DNA of 64,000 bases, taken from the NCBI GenBank assembly GCA_933228895.1, contig OW121848.1, positions 88,555,470-88,619,469 of the forward strand, in the 5' to 3' direction. This document shows, one piece after another, positions 22,228 to 36,070 of the stretch. The notes under the pieces were generated by a model. That model saw nothing but the letters and a program-made list of their open reading frames with translations. It was not told where the DNA came from and did no database searches. Every line of letters begins with the position of its first letter. The first letter of the stretch is position 1. Source of the DNA: Platycnemis pennipes. Lineage: Eukaryota; Arthropoda; Insecta; Odonata; Platycnemididae. Made by a program: the position numbers and the translations under genes.

Positions 22228-25200
22228 TCACTTTGTGTTAGGACGTTGACAGTTTTAGACTATTTTAGTAATAAAAATAAGTACCTAAAAACTCCGACCT
22301 CACATTTCTAAACAACACGGTCATTACTGTAAGGCGTAGCAATAAAGATGTAGATATAGTTAATTGATTGTAGGTCACCTGGAAACTCGATAACATTATA
22401 AGTAAAGGTATGAAAAGAGAAGAGGCTTGTACATTGGGGGTATTGTTAGATGCCATTGCACTTACCTGTATTAGCACCACCGATGTCTTGTTGAGGAAAA
22501 GTGTAGATGATTCATTACTCTTTTATCTCTAAAAGGTGTCAAAGATTCAGAAGCAGATGCTTGAAATGTTTGCTGTAATGAGCGAGCTATAAGCTTTTAG
22601 CGAATATGTTGTGGTCTACTCTTATTTCTAAACAAATAATATCTTTCATCTACGTAAAATATCAGATAATGGTTTTTACAACGAAATTTTTAAGCTCAAT
22701 GATAATCTCCATTAGCATAAATCGTTTTCGTCAAATTTTCCATCCTACACGCGTAAATTATGATAAATTAACGACAAAAAAGAAGAAAATGAATGCTTGG
22801 TAATGGTTATCCCATACTACGCACTTTTTAAGCGGCAGGGTTACCTGGATATGTGATTGTAAATGAATATTGGTTAAGAATAGATAGAATGTGATAAAAA
22901 TGAACAAATTGCGTACCATAAATAAATGGATAAGTCTACCAAACAAAGGCCTCGATCCAAATGTTCATTTAATCGACCAGGGAGGTTCTGAACAAGCATA
23001 AATACCCAACGTACGTGTGAAAATAACATGTGATCAGAAGATGACTAGTTTATTTCCCAGTGATACCTGGGTTTTACCAGTTAGTTCAGTTGTGAAGAAT
23101 CCATTCCCAATGAGGAAACCACCGAGGAAAACTGTAGCTATTATGATAGCAATAATCTTAAGAGTATCGATAATAGAACCATTCAGTTTTGTAGGTCATA
23201 TTTTATCGAAATTCACAGCGACAATCGTCCCTCCCTCCATGCTCCCCGTGGCTATAAACACTTCGCCCCTGTTTCCTACTCCCACTAAAATTTCATCTCT
23301 TTCTATCGCCCACCGCTCTAAAATACCAACTCAGCCCCATCCTTCTTCGCGAGTCTCCAAAAGCGCATACACGAGCACCCTTTATGCCTTGGGAACAACG
23401 CGGGACAAACAGAACCGCAGATGCTGCATGTCTGCGGGCCGGACCTAAGTGGCGTGGGCTATTTTGGTCACCGGTCAGCTAACCATGCGAGCCCGTGGCT
23501 TGCAAAATATATGAGAGGTTGAAGGGGATCGAGGATGTGGGCGTGGTCACGACGTGTGACCGAGAAATAGCGTATTTTAAGGCATGTGCCACGGTTGGGA
23601 AAGTGCTTTTATTCCAGACTAAACTCCTACCGGCATTGCCGTGAAAAAAATCTAGCCGCGCGCCAAATCGTACGCGAAGTCGTGTTAAAATGAGCAGGAT
23701 CTTTTTTTACGCGGGGCTGGGTTGGCTTGAAGAACCTGAGGCTGTTCTCGCAGTTCCAAGACGCTTCACAATAATGAGCGACGACAGCAAGCTTTGATGG
23801 AAGCACATTTAAGAAATGATTAATAACTCCCACCATCCAAAATATTTTATGGTACTTTTTAGGTTCGATGGGGGAATAAAAATTCTTCATGAAAGCCGAT
23901 CGAATTCAGACATGCACCCCTCTTTGAATATCTACCAGAGATATAATGAGATTCTTTCTTCAATTCACTACCGGCCCTTAAGGTGGTCTCATGGTCTTGT
24001 GTGGTTTCTTAATATTAGGATAAGACCTCGGCCTAAAAAGAATGAAAACGCACTGAAAACGAGCAAATTTGAAGATTAATCATCTGTAAAGAGAATTGTA
24101 ATTCGTTATTACTTGAATATTTTGAGTAAAATTCATCTTAGTACAGAAATTTTTCATAATTTTACAGCACCTGGAGTAAGGTATATTTATACCTCTATTT
24201 TAAGGTTTTACCTGTACTCATTTATGCGTCCTTCCCTCAAGGTAGCCTTCAAAAGATTTTGGTGAATATAAAATTATAAAAAGAGCAGCAAGATTTCACT
24301 GAGTAGTTTAATTCACTTAGTCTCTTGTTCATTCATTTGTTTAGTTTTTTTCCTTTGTGGAGCAATTTTACAATGTAAACCCTGAAACAGTACGTTTTTT
24401 TCCGCGCTTTTAACTGAAATTACTTGCTTATGAATATTTCTCAAAGAAGTTTTACAAAGCCTGAAAATTTTACTGCTTGCTAGTACTTCTCAAAAACCCT
24501 TTTCTCCATAGCATTTAAATATTCGTTTGATAAAAATATACGCGTTATGTGAACATACTTTTAATGTGAATAAAATAAAATAGATATGGTCATGAGCAAT
24601 TCCTTGCTTTTAAGTAAAAACCCACTTGCATTAGGATGAAATGCATTAAAAACTTGCTCCTAAGTAATTATGGATTGCGGAGGAATAAACTGTATTAATG
24701 AGCCATGCCATCGTCCACGCTCACTGTGAAGAGGTTAGCTTAAAATAGAATCTAGTACGGAGTTGATGTTATGTTTAAAATTATAATAACGAGCTGTATT
24801 ACAACAGGAACGCAATAATCCAGTTAGCTTAGCCTTGTAAAGCGTAAATATTTTAATAGCTGGTAATTACGTATGCTCGGCTACCTGCATACAAACTTTT
24901 TTATGACATCTATTCTGATGGCCTATTGCCTACTGCAGTAAATGTGACAGCAATAACTCAAAAAGGATTTAAACAAGTGTTAGTACACTATTTTTATGTC
25001 AGCAAAAGAACAAACAGCAAGTTGGTCATACATTCCTAATATATCAAGGAAGGCACTGTGAATGCGGAATGTTCAGTTTCCCTGAATGAAGTAAATCCAA
25101 GCATCCAGATGTCTTTGAAATTACGCTATCTCCTTCTCTATAGCTCTGTGACTCTATAAATCGTAGAGACTACTGTCAGTAAGAAATTCCATCACAATCA

Positions 25201-26049
25201 GTGTAAAATAAGATATAGGATTGAAATATTATGATTTCTGTGGACTTTCTATGTTTAATGCTAATATGCTTGCCGTACAACGCTCCCAGGTAGTTAGGCA
25301 CATTCTAAAATTCAAGAAATCTATCCGCTATGCTTTTCCATTTCAATTTTTTTTTTGAATGACCTCACTATGAACGGAAGCATACAAAATGTCACCTCTG
25401 TCGTTCTCTAAAATTTCTGAAACCTCATTTAGTTGAGGCTTGGCTGTTTGGAGAGGAAACGGTTGCATGGATAATATGATGGAAGTTATGGATCAAGGCA
25501 AAATGAAATATAACTTCTGAACTCCAAGTTAAAATTTATTGAAGTTACCTGGGCTTCAATATTTTGAGTCGTCTTTAAGATACTCACTTAAAAATTGCAA
25601 AGTGTCGAAACCTTGGTCGTTGTCATCAATGTCAATGAGAAATTCACAACTTATTTTTTATTTGTACATTTGTGGTTTGGAAATGAAAATGGCACTAAGT
25701 TCCTCCGCATCGTGCTTGAAGTTTTTATAAACCCACGAACGTCTTCATTTCTTTCCTCTCGTTTTCAAATTTGTGGCTCAGAGAAGCAGGGACAAGAAAT
25801 CGTATACACCTTGTGACTGCTTCCTCGGTGTGAAAAATAGGCCATGCTGCATATGACTTGCTACGGTACTTGCAACGCCTCTTGCCATAGCTACGACGCT
25901 GTATAAAATATACATTCCATACCCTAATCGAATTAATTACGAAGGAAAATATCTGTTTGTACATGTTGGCAGTATGTATGTGATGTAGATACAACCCTTG
26001 TCTCACACCCTCGAGTTTGTTTGTGGGCCAGTCAGTACATGGAGCTGTT
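22228..26049. other. AT-rich stretch without recognisable genes
   Basis: No gene or repeat family assigned. A 143-codon frame at 23017-23448 shows no domain and I treat it as chance. Confidence 0.45.
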
Positions 26050-26770
26050 GGTACTCTCAGTCACCCCTATTGGGCAAAGTGGCGGAAGGTGTGAACGATG
26101 GAATGAAATGGTGATGTAGCTGTACTGGAGAAGGGGTTGTGTGGGAGCGGGGACGAGGGAAGTGGCGGGACCTCGGGTTGGGGGGGTGAGGGGCAGAAGC
26201 TGTGCGTCCCCCTCGCCATCCCCCTCTCCAAAACCCGTGAAAGGGAGGGAGGATCGGGAGATTGATTGATTGGCCGATCACCCCGGTCGACGTCTTTATT
26301 CCGCGTTTAAAGCCGCGCTCCCTTGGGTGCAAGATGGATTGGTGGCTATAAGTCACCGAAGAGCGCGGGCGGGCAGACGGGGAAAGTGGGAGGTTAAAAA
26401 AAAAAATAAAAATTTTGCCGAGGAAATTAGGAATTTTCATCCGAGTGTGCGGCCGCTCGGCGGAAGAGTTTGGCGGATTAAGCGCGAGCGGGAGTAATGT
26501 GTATCCCTCTCGGGTGCATTCACGAGAATTGCATTTCCTGGACGCCGGGAAAATATTCAGTCGCTGGAAATTTATGTCTCTGAGCGGAGCTCAAAACGGG
26601 AGTATTCATCCGCACCTGAGTGGTGCCTCTCGTCGAGCGTGCGGCAGGGGTTGTCAGGGCGTGGGGCAACCATTGAGGTATTTCATGGCAAGTTCCGGAG
26701 GAGCGTAGACTCCGTTGCGGCCAGGCGAAGTGAGTGCGGTGGGAAGGAACAGAGTCGAATTGTCAGGAAA
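26050..26770. other. GC- and CpG-rich island 4
   Basis: A block with many CpG dinucleotides (notably 26120-26170, 26270-26380 and 26440-26520) stands out from flanks rich in A and T. Open frames on both strands follow from the composition. A promoter-type island is possible, but there is no exon to attach to it. Confidence 0.5.
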
Positions 26771-29700
26771 GAATGCTGACTGAAAGAATGTTGTGGAATA
26801 TGTGAACGCAATTCTGAAGTCATCGTCGGTGGTCATTCATCCCAACATTATTTCTCCGGATATTCGTTTTTTCTATTTCTTCGTATTAAATTTTTCCTCT
26901 CTTTACATTGTTATCACAGCTCCCTACATTTCTGTGGTCTTTCTTTGCAAATCTTCACATTCAGTCTCTCCAGGATGATCGTCTCCAAATCAGTCGTGCC
27001 CCAAGAAGGTAGCATCCGGTTTGTTACCACTTCAGATTTTATAGCTTTCATGAAACATTTTCTTCTCCAGCTCTTCTCATCATCTGCACGTTAGCCACTT
27101 GGTAGATGCACAAAATTGTCTCGTCCAGGGAAAGGTGAAAGTCACCTACAGGATGGTGATATATCTTTTCAACGAGTGGGCCGCGGGAAATACTGTAGTA
27201 AGGGACAAGGATGGAGAACTCTGATTTGAAAATTGTGCTAGTGCTTTTTTTGGAACCTACAAACAGTGTAAAACAATTTTATATGCACGAAAATTTTGCC
27301 CAAGTCGTTTTACGGAACAACAAACTCTAACTTTCGGTCTCTCTCACGGCTTAGGTTTACTTTCATGGTGACCAGTTGTAACTCACATTTAGTTCGTTAC
27401 GCATTCGTGGAATTATCTACTTTGTTAGATACCATGCTTTATATATGGAATTGATATGTCTGCCTTTATTAGTGCTATATTTCTCATTAGAATATTTTTT
27501 GCCACAAAAATTCTTTTAAACCTATGACCCTTATGCTTTATCTCATCATGAAATTAGCTTTTATTATGACCTTATGATACTGTTACCTTATCTATTACTA
27601 TTACCTTATTCTCATTCTTATATTTTTTCTCTTAATGAAATTAGCTGTTTCTATATTAATTATACGTCAGTCAGCAGGTCTGACTCACAGGTGAGAATAA
27701 TATCCGCAATCTTTTCATGGGCATAACGGTAAGATGCATTGTCATTAAGTGTCATTGTTTAGAATGTCTCCTTTTTACATGTCTCACCAAGGAAACGACT
27801 TCGGGAAAACTAGCATTTTGGGAAGTACTTTGTGGGTAAGGTAAAACTTTTGCGGTAGTAGTGTCTGTGTTTCATGCTTGGTTGTTGTTTTGGGTGTCCC
27901 GATATCAGCGTAAACAGCGAACTCAGGTTAATGGGAGGCTCTAAAACCTGTATCTCCAGAAGTTTTTCCAATGTTCTTTTGCTAAAAGATGAGTGCTTCA
28001 CTTTCTCCACGATAAAGAAGAATGATATTTGGACACCTTGCTTAAATTGATTTTACAGTTCGCTTAATTCCAATAAGGGTGTAAGGGAGAAGAGAATTGT
28101 AAAATCATAAGTCTTGAAAACACGAAAAATACATCTAATGTGTCCCCAAGATAGCATTTTGTCGAGTAGTTTTAGCTACAGGTACTTAAAGTGAAGAATA
28201 TTTCTATTTACTCTGTGAATTCTAAGAAGTATAGTAGTATTTATTACTATTCATTTAAATTAATTCTCTTATTTGCGTGGAACATTGTTGGTGCTAATGT
28301 GAAATATATTTCGAGAATTTGTTTACGCATTCCTTGAATATCCATCCCAAATAGAATTGAATATAAATCTTTAGTTATCACGTTAAACATTTGGGACAAT
28401 AATATTCCCGAATATTGGCAGTTTATCGCGTTTTGGGCGAGGAAAGTAACTTAGAAAAGATTAGATTCGAAATGGTTTGCCCGTTTCTCACTTAAATATT
28501 CATTAGAAGGAAATCGCTGTCACAGATTTAATGCATAATTCATTTTGAAGCAGTTTGATAACCACTGGAATAAAAAAAAGGAATTAGGCCAATGTCCTTT
28601 TCCAGGCTTTTTCGTAGATGTTTCTCTCTCTCTTATTTTATCGAATTAAGATCCACGCGAGTATTTTATGCGTGATAGCGAACGATTCCATCTCAATCCT
28701 TCTTGAAGGCCTGTCCTTTTATTTTCCTCCTCCTTGGGGTGGTCGTCACGTTATTTATCCTGAAAAGTGAGGCAGAGAAACGGAAAGGGAAGTGATACGT
28801 TTATTCAGACCTCTCTGACCGCTTGAGTTCAAGTATGTGAGTTTGTGTGTGTGCTTGCGCGTCACGCGATCGAGGGCTTTTATGCTTCTTTTGTCCTCTA
28901 GGCCCCCAGATGCCATGCCGGCGTTTTTTTTTTGGTAACCTTCAAAATGGAGCAAGAAGAAAAGAGGAAAATAAAGGTTTTATATATGTTTTACTGTACA
29001 TACATGAATCCCAAAATATGGGAAAATATAGTCGCTGGTGTGACTAAAACGGAACGTGAAAAAGAAACACTCACTGTCGTTTGCAATTAATAATACGGTG
29101 GCCGCAGACGCCTTCTTATGAAATATGAAAGGAAATGCATATGGTTATGTGTACTGATGAATTGAAATAATAAAGGGATTGGAAAACGTAAAGCACGAAA
29201 CATCTTTGGAGTTGAAGGCGGAAATGAGACATAATTTTAAAATTTAATACCTTCAGCATTAGCCCTTCAATACGGACAGCTGAGTTTCCACCCCAATAGA
29301 ATTTTTTTAAATTTAGTGGAAGAAGACACAATCATGTCTTTCTCCTTGTATTTACCTATTTCTTTTCCTATTACGTTTCCATTTATGTTAATCGCATCGC
29401 ATTTACACGTATTATTTTTGATGGATTGATCAAATGCGCTTGAATAATGCACGTATTGATACACATTTGTAGCGTATGCCTGCATAAACTCACTCCTGAA
29501 TACGAACGCACCAACTTTCCGCTCCATGCTCTCCATCCTCGATTTCGGAAGCTCCCCTTTTGTTCGCCATTTGAGTCGAGGATGCGATCGCGTGTGAACT
29601 ATGCTCGATAGAGGGCGTCGGAGGTGGACAATGGGTTTTAGTGGGGAGTCACTATGGGGGAAGGAGATGGATATTGGGTCAGGGAGGGGCGGAAGGAGTG

Positions 29701-30439
29701 GGCGGAGTTGCCGGGTGGATTTTTCTCCACGATTAGTTCGATCGCGCGAGCAACGTGAAGCCAAGGAGAAGGAATGATTTACGGAGTTTCTCTTGGGGGG
29801 AGCGGAAGGCTCTCTTGTACTCGTTTTTTTTTATTTCTCGCCGTTCAAACGTTCCCTTGTCTCGTGGTGGAACGGCGCCGAACCATCCTAAGCGCTACTA
29901 CGCTTGTACAAGATATTTGCAAATATTTCTCCGTTTGAGAATAAGGAGTTATCGTAATGAATGAAGTCTCAATCGCTTTACCCGTCAGTAAAAATACATT
30001 CTATGTGTACATTATTCTTATTGATTGTAACATGTACGTGTTGAATGTGTATCTAACGCGAGTATTTTAATACACTTAACATTCCTTTTGGTAAAAAGTT
30101 CTAACTCTACGTTTGTTAATGTTTGGTGGCTAGTAGAATACTCTGCATAGTTGATGTTCAGGCCAGTTGTCGTGGATTTTGTTTAAAAAATAAATTTGCG
30201 TCTGACAATTTTGGCCTCAAAAACGATAAGTATATATTTAATTTTCTCGTAGTAAGGTGATGCCATTAAAAAATCAATTCAAAATGTTTCATAACTGCTT
30301 CCTCGACGTGCGGCTGTAAATGTTCCTTGAGTATTGCTTGAGGTATCGATATCTACGTCAGTATTAACAAAATAGGGAATAGGGTTGGTGATAAAAATAA
30401 AGAACACTTTATCGCGACGGCCCAAGTTGTAGTTATTCC
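26771..30439. other. mostly AT-rich stretch; small GC-richer block near 29.5-29.8 kb
   Basis: No gene recognised. About 29510-29780 is GC-richer with purine-rich plus strand; the 165-codon minus-strand frame that crosses it (29267-29764) has no domain. Confidence 0.4.
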
Positions 30440-30740
30440 GGGTAGGCGACCGAGAGGCACATTTATCGTCAAACGGACGGACGGACGGACGGAGTGCTGA
30501 ACTCGAAAGACCCGAGTTCAAATCACAGAAGAGGTAATACGTTTTCAATGGTATACCGACCCTAAACTTAGTCATATGTGGAGGACTCTTCATGTTCAAT
30601 TCTGCGTGCTTCGGATGGGACGTTGAGTCAGGCTTCTGACATTCATCGAAAAAAAACTCATACCTCCCCCCTCAGTTACCCACGTATCCTCGATGGCACG
30701 AAGTGACCATAGTTGTGGGTCGACTCCCCCAAGCTGCTCA
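30440..30740 (+). mobile_element. tRNA-derived SINE (family 3) with ACGG expansion in its head
   Basis: A tRNA-like head starts near 30440 (GTAGGCGACCGAGAGGC as A-box region) with B box GAGTTCAAATC at 30514-30524. The body contains CTTCGGATGGGACGTTGAG, related to the CGGATGGGACGTTAAT block of family 2, and then diverges. A (ACGG)5 run lies between the two promoter boxes and lengthens their spacing. The 3' end is uncertain, so the right border is approximate. Confidence 0.6.
30473..30492. repeat. (ACGG)5 microsatellite
   Basis: Five perfect tetranucleotide units inside the tRNA-like head of the SINE. Confidence 0.95.
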
Positions 30741-32911
30741 AGTAGATTCTTTATAATAGTGTATTACGGGATCCAGAGTGAAATTCCATAAAATTCCATT
30801 CAATTATTGTTTCGCAATGAATATTTGCTGAATTGACATTATTTATCCTCGAACAACAGTGACAGAAATATGGTGATGGTTTTGTTGCTCTATACAATGG
30901 TTGCTGATGATGGGATTAGAGTGTGATAAATGTGTATTGCTGCTCAGTCTGGTCGGGGGAAATGATTACGTCATTCGCTTTCTGTTTCCGCCGTTTTCCC
31001 ATTGAATTTCAAAAGAAAAAGAGAAAGACATCGATTACCTCCAATCCATTCATCCATTTATCGCCATCACACTCCTCTGCACGATTTCCAAGATCTTTTT
31101 TTACTATTTTTTGTCCTTCTGCTTGACAGCTGGGACGGGTCCTCTAATTAATAGGGAAGTTGCCCGGTGAAAAAATGATCGGAAACGCGGAATAGGACTG
31201 GAAGCATCGGAAAGCCTTTTACTTCCTTTCCCAATGCCTGTTTTTGCTGTGAATCGCATGTATGGGACGATTGGGCAGCGATCATCAAAAATGGAAAGAG
31301 CGTAGGCGGGCAACCGTTGTTCAGATCACGAGAGTTCGGTTGCTCGCCCCGTATTCACGCGTTTGCCGTTTGATCATTCTGTTCCCTCGCCTGGATTCGG
31401 ACGAGGGCTATGTAAAGATATCACACTGAACAGTCTTCGTTGCGACCCACGTCTGCAGCGCGAGAAATGATCTACCGAACTTGACTCCCAAATGGTCATC
31501 TTTGGCTGTGGATCTAGCCTCTTACATCATGATAATCTTCCACTAGAATCAATTTTCTCATTTTGATTACGCAATAAATCTCCTCAATTTCTACCACTTA
31601 ATTTTAGTAGCCATGCGCAATATAAGAGTTAAAGGAAAGTGAAACATTTTCCATATATGACTGAATTTTTTCAATTGATTTTTTAGCATAATTTCAATTT
31701 CTTTAAATTTATTTGTAACGGGATTGAATAATAAGTGAATAAGTTCTTAAACAGGGAGAAATTTAGGAATGCTTCTCCACTATGAATCAGTTGCACAAAT
31801 CCTTATCTGATACGTAGCATTTTAAATTTTAAGAAAACATTTTTAAGGGTTAAATACCTGACTGAGTTAGACCATGCGTAGCAAAAGTTTAAGACATCTC
31901 TTAAGGGAAAACAAGTGGTGGTGGGATGGCAAATATTGGATGCAAATAACTAGAATATTGGTTGAAGCAGGGTTATATTTTCATTTACTCTTATAACCCA
32001 GTGATAATTTTCCTTTGGTCCTAAAAGCATTTGGAGCACTCTACCAACAATCACTCAATCATAAAAAAAAACGGATTAGAATGTACAAAGGACAAGATTA
32101 AATTGACTCCCTTCCCGTTCCCATTATGGCAAAAATCAATAAATATTTTAATTAAAATTGCAAGATATATTGGCCGTCAGCAAGGAAGTCTTTCCTCTAT
32201 TTAAATAGGTATATGTATATTTTTTAATGTAACGGGTATAATAAGTACCTATCTTTAGTGGTTGACGTCACATTAATTTTAAAAAACATTAATTTTAACG
32301 CATGCATAATGGTAGGCATCTCATGAGCTGAGCCGCCTCCAGCTTAAGTCCTATATAAATGCTGTACTACGTAAAAAAATTAATGCCTGGCTTTGAGTTA
32401 CTCACCATTCTCCGGAATAGCAAGTAGTAATGACTGTTCTATAGACGAAGTTTGAAGCGAAAAATTAGTAGGTATGACTCCTTTGATGGATATGTATATG
32501 TCAGTATATCTGTATAGATAGTAGACCGCATATTCAGTGCAATATACGATATTCACATTATTTTCAATAGGTTTATATTCCACACGTAAGCTTATTGTTC
32601 GTATCCACGTCGCTAACAAAAGTAATTGGATCGATATTATACTAAAATGTATATTTCAACCATGTTTGTCTCAGTCTATATGTCGTAAATAACGCGAATG
32701 ATCCATTTTAAAGTTATTTTTCACCTCTTTCTCACCATTTAGTCCAAGTTCCTTAAAGGCAATGGGAAATAGTCTCCGGTTTTACGTTGTGCAAATATTT
32801 TCTATTTATATTCCTACAGAAAATAAGACAGCCTCGTCAATTTCTATGTCCTTAAATATGTTAATACTGAACTAGGTCTCGGCATTAAATACCATTATCT
32901 ACGTATCCATA

Positions 32912-32941
32912 ATCAACATGATATACCAATATCATGTTGAT
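32912..32941. repeat. perfect 13-bp inverted repeat, 4-bp loop
   Basis: ATCAACATGATAT, then ACCA, then ATATCATGTTGAT. It would form a short hairpin. No associated element ends or genes are seen. Confidence 0.85.
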
Positions 32942-33067
32942 AATGGCGGAAATCAACTGCGATCTCTTACTTTTCTACTGGAACATAAATGTCTTTAAAT
33001 TACTATGATATTAATTCAAGCCTGGAGGGCATGTAGTTTTCATAAATTTCTGTGTGAGATATGTAAT

Positions 33068-33125
33068 AATGCATATTTTTATCCCGCGTGATAAAAAATA
33101 TGCATTTTTATAGCTGTATACAGCT
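33068..33125. repeat. two adjacent short palindromes
   Basis: A near-perfect inverted repeat (AATGCATATTTTTATC at 33068 with its complement ending at 33106, one extra A) is followed by AGCTGTATACAGCT at 33112-33125. AT-rich DNA makes chance palindromes more likely. Confidence 0.7.
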
Positions 33126-35347
33126 TTATTTTGTGAAACTCGTTGTGTTTTGTTCCAGGAAGTTCTCACTCACTCCCAAACTTAATCTTTTTAAGAACAA
33201 TAATTATCAAATCACTTCTGGTACAGATTTTATGCATAAAATAAACATAAGTACAGTATTTATCTAATTCTTGTCGAGGGAGACATAGAGTTAAAAGTTA
33301 GAGGCATGCCATAATCCTACTACCATAAAGACCAAATAGAGAGCTTGGAATGGTAAATTTGCTGTTTGTAGAAAATCTATGGGTGTTGTTAATATTTTTC
33401 TTTGATTAAATAGTATTCCTCACATGCATGCCTTAAATTCATTATTCAAGAACCGTAGTGAATGAAAGCTCAGGCAAAATTGATCAATGAAAGTTAAATA
33501 CTACTAATTTTTAAACCCTTCGTAGCTTGCGACGTAGTGCGTCTGGTAGAAATTCGACCCCTGTCATACGTCATCAAGGTATTTTGCAAGGTAAATCGTT
33601 AGTTCGGATTATGTTACAAGGTCAAGTTAAAAACATATGAGCTATTTATCTTTGTCATTATTCTTGCGTAACGGTATATACGGGTACAAAGACCTTACGC
33701 ACATCTGGGTATATAGTGATGGTTGGCAAAGAAGAGGGTGTTTGTACGTAATGTCTCCTTGAAGTGTTTCATGCTAAAATTGAGGGTAGCTTTACAAAAA
33801 GGATGTAAAAATAGCTGACTAGATGACACCTCCTTCACATCGGGGTCTATCCCCTATTTTGAGGGTATATGACGATGTATGGTTTATACGGATATGAATA
33901 TTCGTGGTGAGAGGAAAGATACGCGTTAGTTATGGATAAAAAAGTAGAATTTATGATTTTGCGGGTCAGCCTGCTCGTGTTGCATAAATGCCGGGAAGGT
34001 TGTCAGTGATTCTGACTTCCTGGACCAGCCCAGTAGTCTCCCATTTGGAGTAGGCGCTGATCCATATTCATCGCCCTCACGTTCGTACATACTATTTCGG
34101 CTGCGCAAAATGCTTGAATCGCCGGCAGATATACCCGCGTTCCATTTTAAATACACTCCCTAACCTAGGGGTACTACTTATCACAAAGGCATAGAGCTTC
34201 CACCACCCTGGCGTGAATTTTCTGGCTAAATGGAATTCTCGGCTTGGTCTTATTGTGACTTATCATTTCCTTATAGCATCATCTATTGCGGATCCTACAG
34301 TGAATTGCTTGATTACAAGGTCGTTTCTACGATACGCTCCAGAGAATTAAAAAAAAGGTGGAGGCCACGGGATGAATACCCTTTTGCAGCTGCAAAACCG
34401 TACGCACTAGGTAACCTTTCCCATTTTGCTCACCCAGAATCAAAAACGTCTGTCACCGGCCCGAGTACTTACCGCGCTTTGTGTGGACCATGATGTCGTT
34501 TTAGCGCGTTACTCATGTATTCACTTCGGTGCGGGCAACTTCGCAAACGGCTCGCATAGCGGACTGCAAACATTTATTCAAGCACTATAACCAACTCCGG
34601 TGGAACAAAGTCACCTAAATTCATTACGCATCCCGTTCGTGTGTTTTGCCAGTGGACCGAGGTGGTGGGGCGGCGATGAGAACACAGTCTGAGTTATTTA
34701 TTCGCTTTGATAAGAAGAACATCATGTTTTGAGCGGGATTGCCTTCCGTGGGCCATTTTGCTTCGCACTTAATATGACTGCGTCCGTGTCATGCTCTTCG
34801 CCACTTGTAGCGAAATATATCCGGCCTCTCCTCCCTTGATGATGAGGCTGGATGTGGCTCATTTCTGCACCCGTGGAATCCTCTCCTTTTCCGCATTCTG
34901 CGAAATAGAATACCTACCCCGGAAGCATTCTGCATTCTCTTTACGGTGTGAAAACATCCTCCGTAAGTGCTTTAGTGAGCGATGGCCGAGAACGGTAGGT
35001 CACTAAAGCGAATAAGCATCATATTCGTGGGAATCATACCCATTCGTTATATGCATTGGCCTATTCATTGCGTAAGGAAGTAAAAATTATCAAACATTTT
35101 TTAACTTAATTCGATTGTCCCCCGTGTAGAACTAAATTAAAAAAGTATGTAGATTTGGTTTTGACGAAAAGCCTTCACAAAATACTTCGTTTAGTAGTTA
35201 AAACATTCGCATTGGAAACTGCGTGAAACATTTCCTTTATTATTATGGGGTGGATAATTAAACACGCCAGAATGGAATGCCAGAAACACTTGTAATATTT
35301 CAAACTTTTTACGGAGAAATAATGGAGATGAGATCGATGGGGATCAA

Positions 35348-35700
35348 ATTCGTACGTTGGATAGATTACGTACTTTCCATCCTAATGGCCCGGGTCATAA
35401 TCCCGGGGATTAGATAGATATGTATGTTGGTAGATTTTTTTGTAGATATGCATATAGGTAGATACTTTATACTAGAATTCCAGTCTACACTTGAGTGCTT
35501 AGTGAAGATCACATCGAGAAAGTACCCCATCTATCAGATGATGTGTTAAACCGGGGACTTCTTGGCGCCTCTGGTTAAGAGCAGGCTAATTCCACTGCCG
35601 AGTTTCTCTCATTTTCCTGAAAGCTTGTATCCTCATCCCACAGTAAACTATTCGGTATGGCGTAAATGACCTTAGCTGTCGATTGCATCTCCTAAATAAC
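35348..35700 (+). mobile_element. tRNA-derived SINE (family 2), copy 2
   Basis: A degraded head (GGATAGATTACGTAC ... CATCCTAATGGCCCGGGTC) aligns with the head of the 22 kb copy. The body contains GTGTTAAACCGGGGAC, TTGGCGCC, AAGAGCAGGCTAATTCC and finally GGCGTAAATGACCTTAGCTG and TCTCCTAAATAA, matching the 22 kb copy to its end. An extra AT-rich stretch with TAGAT runs (about 35410-35460) sits between head and body. Confidence 0.75.
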
Positions 35701-35938
35701 GTACAATGAGATCGAGCGCAAAGTAAAGAAAAAGTTTTAAGGGCCGTGGTGGAAGTAAGATGAAATTTGGATGGTAGAGAAAAGAGGAGGGAAAATCATG
35801 TAGATTCATAAGGATTTTATGAACATAGTCGTCGAAAAGAAGATAATGAGAAAAACTGAACATTAGGGCCAGAGAAAAGACATGTAATTCAAGTAATAGA
35901 ATATTAAAAATTATAACTATGCAAATATGAAAAAGGTA
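35701..35938. other. unassigned AT-rich spacer
   Basis: Nothing recognised between the SINE and the hairpin element. Confidence 0.4.
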
Positions 35939-36070
35939 CTCTCTTCATGTTTTCGGGTTTCCTTCCGCGTAGGCTGGCAAGATGACAACAGTTTCGCTGA
36001 CGGGATAGTCAGAAAAACTGTTTTCATCTTGCCAACCTACTCGGAAAGAAACCCGGAAACTTGCAGAGAG
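35939..36070. repeat. 132-bp imperfect inverted repeat (hairpin element)
   Basis: Arms 35939-35994 and 36015-36070 match at 49 of 56 positions, around a 20-base centre that can itself pair CTGAC with GTCAG. The best-conserved part is GGCAAGATGA/TCATCTTGCC. This could be a foldback MITE or a decayed hairpin. No target duplication or known terminal motif was found. Confidence 0.8.

Larger units (their letters stand above)
30741..35347. other. AT-rich stretch; two palindromes near 32.9-33.1 kb
   Basis: No gene recognised. The palindromes are listed separately. Low-complexity A/T runs are frequent between 31.5 and 33.5 kb. Confidence 0.4.

Noticed and set aside
22078..22311. 77-codon frame over the SINE
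   Set aside because: It is a translation of SINE family 2 sequence, not a gene.
23017..23448. 143-codon plus-strand frame
   Set aside because: No recognisable domain and no supporting context; its length is within chance for this window.
33515..33590. B-box-like AAATTCGACCCC
   Set aside because: A single box without an A box at the proper distance or a SINE body.
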